Below the pieces are notes generated by a model. The model saw nothing but the letters and a program-made list of their open reading frames with translations, did no database searches and was not told the origin of the DNA. A program made the position numbers and the translations under genes. A stretch of 5,165 bases of DNA from Thermoproteota archaeon (GTDB lineage Archaea; Thermoproteota; Korarchaeia; Korarchaeales; Korarchaeaceae): the NCBI GenBank assembly GCA_011042755.1, contig DRBY01000003.1:1-5165 (forward strand). The letters run 5' to 3'. Within the stretch, counting starts at the first letter, position 1. Each line of letters begins with the position of its first letter. This document shows positions 4,624 to 5,165 of the stretch, piece after piece.

Positions 4624-4923
4624 ATGAACATATCGGACTGGAAGAGGACCCCGTCTTCCTTATCATGGTCCACCGTACCAAGGAGGCGCGTGGGCATCAT
4701 ACTGCTCGTCCGAAGAGGAGAACCCGAAAGTGAGGAGGCCCTCCGACTCGCCGAGTCTCTGGGCGTAGATGTTAGGATAGTATACGCCGACGACCCTAAA
4801 GTGGCGCCGTTCCTCGTTCAGTTCGTTGGCACGGCGGTGACTCCGGCCTTGGTTACTGAGAGGACTGTTCTTCCGGGCCTAGATCTGGTTAGAGGATTCC
4901 TCATGCACGCGTCTAGGTGTTGA
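4624..4923 (+). CDS. Small thioredoxin-fold-like protein without CXXC
   Basis: A 99-residue protein that I cannot assign to a family. After a basic, Ser-rich N-terminus (1-22) come a hydrophobic strand VGIILLV (23-29), a helix ESEEALRLAESLG (35-47), a strand VDVRIVYAD (48-56), a helix-like PKVAPFLVQF, then TAVTPALV (70-77) and TVLPGLDLVRGFL (81-93). The order strand-helix-strand-helix-'TP'-strand-turn-helix matches a minimal thioredoxin/glutaredoxin fold, with P74 as the cis-proline. The usual CXXC position after strand 1 reads RRGEP instead, and the only cysteine is C99, so redox chemistry of the usual kind is unlikely. The first 22 residues overlap an alternative open frame, so the true N-terminus is uncertain; GTG 4690 would be an alternative start. 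The gene converges with the radical-SAM gene at a 5-bp gap. Confidence 0.6.
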   Translation: MNISDWKRTPSSLSWSTVPRRRVGIILLVRRGEPESEEALRLAESLGVDVRIVYADDPKVAPFLVQFVGTAVTPALVTERTVLPGLDLVRGFLMHASRC

Positions 4924-4928
4924 GAGGA

Positions 4929-5165
4929 CTAGTACACGAACTCCAGCTCTATGCCCCACTTACCGGCCTCCGAGGAGAGGAGCATCTTGACATAGTCGAA
5001 CCATTGGTCGTTCTTCCTCAGATCTGAGTAGAGCCTCAGAGCCTCTGGGAAGTTGGATAGGGCTCGCCTGATCATCGACCAGACGCCAGGGCGGAATCTG
5101 AGCCTGTCTACCAGTACCCTGTCTGGCTTGACCTCCGAGAGTTCTCTGAACAGTTCTTGCGCCTG
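4929..5165 (-). CDS. C-terminal part of a radical-SAM, SplB-like protein (partial)
   Basis: A minus-strand frame enters from the right edge and ends at TAG 4931-4929, giving 78 residues. The visible part includes VKPDRVLVDRLRFRPGVW (12-29), followed by a helical stretch and a FDYVKMLL segment. The 'hh-VDRL-x-h-x-PGVW' phrase is what I associate with the end of the TIM barrel in archaeal radical-SAM proteins of the SplB/COG1533 group (spore photoproduct lyase-related). The CX3CX2C cluster motif would lie outside the window, so this call rests on the tail alone. The gene ends 5 bp from the convergent plus-strand gene, with no space for a separate terminator. The substrate of this subgroup is generally unclear. 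Confidence 0.55.
   Translation of the reverse strand, partial: QAQELFRELSEVKPDRVLVDRLRFRPGVWSMIRRALSNFPEALRLYSDLRKNDQWFDYVKMLLSSEAGKWGIELEFVY

Overview
The window looks like a compact piece of a thermophilic archaeal chromosome. The support is: archaeal-type TATA elements close to start codons, GGAGG-type ribosome binding sites on internal operon genes, heavy use of AGG/AGA (Arg) and ATA (Ile) codons, an archaeal adenylate-kinase-like domain, a TIGR04076-type small protein, and secreted tandem Ig-like proteins. A deep Thermoproteota or Korarchaeota relative would fit, but the lineage cannot be fixed from this sequence alone. No mobile element, CRISPR array, tRNA or rRNA was seen.

Layout. Positions 1-3193 are one minus-strand run of five genes. 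In transcription order they are: a small HAD phosphatase with features of the T4 polynucleotide kinase phosphatase domain; a TIGR04076-family small protein joined to it by a TGATG overlap; then, after 55 bp, three consecutive secreted proteins built from beta-sandwich (Ig-like) domains. The first secreted gene overlaps the second by GTGA, and the second is separated from the third by 4 bp. The third runs off the left edge of the window. It is absent from a simple start-to-stop ORF list because its stop lies outside.

Positions 3194-3443 hold a non-coding or weakly coding interval. It contains an AT-rich element suited to a leaderless HAD transcript, a possible 46-residue plus-strand ORF of doubtful status, and a T-tract terminator for the next gene. 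Positions 3444-4598 (minus) encode the most unusual protein here. Its N-terminal half resembles archaeal adenylate kinase but lacks the Walker A lysine. Its C-terminal half resembles nucleoside 2-deoxyribosyltransferases and the dNMP N-glycosidase DNPH1/Rcl, with plausible Tyr/Asp/Glu catalytic residues retained.

Divergent from it, with only 25 bp between starts, is a small plus-strand protein (4624-4923) with a thioredoxin-like outline but no CXXC. It converges with the C-terminal end of a radical-SAM, SplB-like protein (4929-5165, minus), which runs off the right edge.

How the genes may work together. The three Ig-like proteins are probably made together and exported, possibly as parts of one cell-surface assembly. 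The HAD phosphatase, the kinase/DNPH1-like fusion and the SplB-like protein share a loose theme of nucleotide or nucleic-acid repair, but they do not share an operon and that link is only an inference.
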